Source of the DNA: M3007 sp044350415
GTDB lineage: Bacteria; Bacteroidota; Bacteroidia; Chitinophagales; Saprospiraceae
Direction: 5' to 3'
NCBI GenBank assembly: GCA_044350415.1
Contig: JBILHQ010000150.1
Span: 1 to 15,695, forward strand
Length of the DNA: 15,695 nucleotides
Positions 13,227-15,695 of this stretch are shown piece after piece (position 1 is the stretch's first letter; the number at the start of each line of letters is the position of its first letter). The translations under genes and the position numbers were made by a program. The notes under the pieces are model-generated. The model searched no databases and was not told the origin of the DNA. It saw nothing but the letters and a program-made list of their open reading frames with translations.

Positions 13227-15695
13227 TTACAAACTCAACTTTTTCGTCACGACATCCTTCCCCTCCATGATAGATTTCCGACCGAAAGTGAGGCCGACGG
13301 TATCGGCACCGATCAGGATGGTATCGCCTTTTTGATACAAACCAGCCAGCAGGTATTTGGACAATTCGTTGATGAGTTCGCGCTGAATAGTTCTTTTGAG
13401 CGGCCGGGCACCGTATTGCGGGTCGTAACCATGCTCGCTCAGTAATTTAGCGGCATCTTTCGACAACTCTAACTGAAGTTCCTGGCGGGTAAGCATGCCT
13501 CGGATATCTTCCATCAAAATGCTGAGAATCAGACTAATCTGGTCCTTTTGCAGCGGATGGAATACCACGACTTCGTCGATACGATTGAGAAATTCCGGGC
13601 GCAAATGCAGTTTCAACGCATCCATTACTTCTTCTTTGGCTGATTCCAGAATTTCGCCTTTACGGTTCTCCGGCATCTCATTGAAATTTTCAAATACTTC
13701 CTGGATTTTGTCACTTGCCAGGTTAGAAGTCATGATAATAATTGTATTTTTAAAGTTGGCGGTACGTCCTTTATTGTCGGTGAGGCGCCCATCATCAAGT
13801 ACTTGCAACAAGATATTAAACACATCCGGGTGCGCTTTTTCGATTTCATCGAGCAAAACAATACTGTACGGTTTGCGGCGAACAGCTTCTGTGAGTTGAC
13901 CACCTTCATCGTATCCCACATATCCCGGAGGGGCACCCACTAAACGGCTGACGGAATGTTTTTCCATATACTCCGTCATATCGATCCGGGTAATGGCTTT
14001 TTCATCGTCGAACAATACATCTGCGAGTGCTTTGGCCAATTCCGTTTTACCCACGCCTGTTGGTCCGCAGAAAATGAATGATCCAATGGGTTTATCAGGG
14101 TCGCTGAGTCCTGCGCGGTTGCGGCGAATGGCATCGCTGACGAACCGCACGGCCTCCTCCTGTCCAATCACCCGTTTATGAATTTCGGCTTCCAATTGGA
14201 GCAGGCGTTCCTTTTCACTTTGCAACATTTTGGAGATAGGAATACCCGTCCAGCGGGCCACCACATCGGCGATATCGTTGGCAGTGACTGTTTGGGTAGT
14301 CATGCGGTTTTCGGGAGCTAATTGCGCCAGTTTCTCTTCCGCAGCCTTCAGCATCGCTTCCTGCGCGGGGATATCGTTGAATTTTATTTTAGAGGCTTCT
14401 TCAAAATTGCCTTCCCGTTCGGCACGGGTGTAGCGGGTATGCAGATCTTCTTGTTTTTGTTTACAATTCTGGATCGCTTCCACGATTTCCTTTTCATTCT
14501 GCCATTGCGCCCGAAGTCCATCGAGTTTTTCCTGAATATTAGAAATTTCCTTGTTCAGGTTATCTAATTTACGTTCGTCTTTTTCGCGTTTGATGGCTTC
14601 CCGTTCAATTTCGAGTTGACGGAGTTGACGGTCGAGTTTGTCTACTTCTTCCGGGACAGAATCCAGTTCGAGGCGCAATTTTGCACTGGCTTCATCGATA
14701 AGGTCAATGGCTTTGTCCGGGAGTTTGCGTTCGCTAATATACCGGTGACTGAGTTCGGCGGCGGCAATAATGGCATCGTCGAGAATTTGAACTTTGTGGT
14801 AGTTTTCATACTTTTCGCGTAGGCCACGAAGAATAGAAATAGTATCCTCCATTGAAGGTTCATCGACCATGACAGCCTGGAAGCGACGCTCAAGGGCTTT
14901 ATCGCTTTCGAAGTATTTCTGGTATTCGTCGAGTGTAGTGGCACCGATGGTGCGAAGTTCGCCACGAGCCAAGGCTGGTTTGAGGATATTGGCGGCATCC
15001 ATCGCACCTTGTCCACCGCCTGCACCCACTAATGTATGGATCTCATCGATGAACAAGATCACCTGATCATTAGAATCGGTCACCTCCTTAATGACCGCTT
15101 TGAGGCGCTCTTCAAATTCTCCCTTGTATTTTGCGCCGGCAATAAGTGCTGCCATATCGAGCGAAAAAATTTTCTTACTGCGCAGGTTTTCGGGGACGTC
15201 CGATTTTACAATCCGCCAGGCAATCCCTTCCACAATAGCGGTTTTACCCACACCCGGATCACCAATAATAACAGGATTATTCTTTTTCCGGCGACTGAGA
15301 ATATGTAACACGCGGCGAATTTCCTCATCGCGGCCAATAACTGGGTCAAGTTTGCCGTTTTCGGCCTGCTCGGTGAGATTAACAGCGTATTTATTCAGGG
15401 CATTAAAAACAAGTTCTGTCGTTTGATCGGTGACTTTCCTGCCTTTACGGAGTTCTTTCACTGCCGTAGCTAACACTTCAAAGGTAGCCCCTTGTTCGCG
15501 TAAAAGGCGAGCCGTTTTATCCGCACATTTAGCGAGGCCGAGCAACAACAATTCAACAGAGATATACTCGTCGCCATATTCTTTCAGTAAGCCTTTGGCG
15601 TTGGCTACTGCTTTGTTGGCATCGTTGGTTAAATATTGTTTGTCGGCACCCTGTACGCGGGGCGTTTCCCAAATTAATTTTTGGAGTTCCTCTTC
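13227..15695 (-). CDS. clpB: ClpB disaggregase (Hsp100 AAA+ ATPase), N-terminus cut by window edge
   Basis: The frame stays open to the window edge, giving 822 visible residues. Comparison with the family suggests about 60 residues are missing in front. A TTG at 15551 is not the start, because conserved N-domain sequence (NAKGLLKEYGDEYIS) continues upstream of it. Visible parts in order: the end of the Clp N-domain; AAA-1 with Walker A GDPGVGKTA (15263-15237) and Walker B VILFIDEIHTL; the long coiled-coil middle domain (KLDRQLRQLEIEREAIKREK... to AEEKLAQL), which marks ClpB rather than ClpA or ClpC; AAA-2 with Walker A GPTGVGKTE (near 14067-14041) and Walker B IVLLDEIEKAHPDV; and a C-terminal subdomain ending in KKLSL. 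ClpB works with DnaK-DnaJ-GrpE to extract polypeptides from aggregates in the cytosol. The promoter lies outside the window, so heat-shock control cannot be seen. Confidence 0.97.
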   Translation of the reverse strand, partial: EEELQKLIWETPRVQGADKQYLTNDANKAVANAKGLLKEYGDEYISVELLLLGLAKCADKTARLLREQGATFEVLATAVKELRKGRKVTDQTTELVFNALNKYAVNLTEQAENGKLDPVIGRDEEIRRVLHILSRRKKNNPVIIGDPGVGKTAIVEGIAWRIVKSDVPENLRSKKIFSLDMAALIAGAKYKGEFEERLKAVIKEVTDSNDQVILFIDEIHTLVGAGGGQGAMDAANILKPALARGELRTIGATTLDEYQKYFESDKALERRFQAVMVDEPSMEDTISILRGLREKYENYHKVQILDDAIIAAAELSHRYISERKLPDKAIDLIDEASAKLRLELDSVPEEVDKLDRQLRQLEIEREAIKREKDERKLDNLNKEISNIQEKLDGLRAQWQNEKEIVEAIQNCKQKQEDLHTRYTRAEREGNFEEASKIKFNDIPAQEAMLKAAEEKLAQLAPENRMTTQTVTANDIADVVARWTGIPISKMLQSEKERLLQLEAEIHKRVIGQEEAVRFVSDAIRRNRAGLSDPDKPIGSFIFCGPTGVGKTELAKALADVLFDDEKAITRIDMTEYMEKHSVSRLVGAPPGYVGYDEGGQLTEAVRRKPYSIVLLDEIEKAHPDVFNILLQVLDDGRLTDNKGRTANFKNTIIIMTSNLASDKIQEVFENFNEMPENRKGEILESAKEEVMDALKLHLRPEFLNRIDEVVVFHPLQKDQISLILSILMEDIRGMLTRQELQLELSKDAAKLLSEHGYDPQYGARPLKRTIQRELINELSKYLLAGLYQKGDTILIGADTVGLTFGRKSIMEGKDVVTKKLSL

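Noticed and set aside
13495..13899. 134-codon + strand frame within clpB
   Set aside because: Antisense shadow of the conserved AAA-2 domain; composition is that of reversed ClpB codons.
14642..15025. 127-codon - strand frame in another frame of clpB
   Set aside because: Overlaps the AAA-1 and middle-domain coding sequence, which is unambiguously in the other frame.

Overview
The window looks like chromosomal DNA of a Bacteroidota bacterium, probably in or near the Saprospiria (Saprospiraceae, Haliscomenobacter or Lewinella type). The evidence is: a secreted SprB-repeat protein with a type IX secretion (T9SS) C-terminal sorting domain; several promoters of the Bacteroidota form TTTG-N19-TAnnTTTG; almost no Shine-Dalgarno sequences; an ECF sigma factor typical of the phylum; an Obg GTPase without the extra C-terminal domain; and moderate GC content. 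The species is not identifiable from the sequence alone.

Layout. 79-3447 (+) is a 1122-residue secreted protein with a thioredoxin-like N-terminus, SprB and Ig/PKD-like repeats, a HYR module and a T9SS signal. 3561-4697 (+) is a saccharopine-dehydrogenase-like NAD(P)-binding oxidoreductase. Convergent to it at 4704-5030 (-) are the remains of an Ada-type DNA alkylation-repair gene: its first 18 codons, then a stop at a deletion junction, then a complete methyltransferase DNA-binding domain. 5378-7552 (+) is a FecA-like TonB-dependent outer-membrane receptor. 7551-7796 is a repeat cluster with a near-perfect 49-bp inverted repeat. 7862-9148 (+) is a decayed TIR / coiled-coil / formylglycine-generating-enzyme-like (FGE-like) fusion with one nonsense mutation and two frameshifts.

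9287-9830 (-) is a two-gene overlapping unit (DUF2442 then DUF4160) that ends in an intrinsic terminator. A sibling terminator ends the next unit, the ECF sigma factor gene (9985-10569, -), which has a textbook promoter. Divergent from it is an acidic protein of unknown function (10909-11391, +), then obg (11510-12505, +). The right end holds a shortened DUF5995 protein (12603-13139, -), a long hairpin, and clpB (13227 to the window edge, -), whose N-terminus lies outside the window.

The genes do not form one pathway. Housekeeping genes (obg, clpB, ECF sigma) alternate with envelope genes (TonB receptor, T9SS protein) and with accessory DNA that shows decay (TIR-FGE, Ada remnant, truncated DUF5995) and repeats. 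I see no CRISPR array, rRNA, tRNA, integrase or transposase. The best candidates for something unusual are the TIR-FGE wreck with its neighbouring inverted-repeat element, the Ada deletion, and the pair of near-identical terminators with compensatory stem changes.
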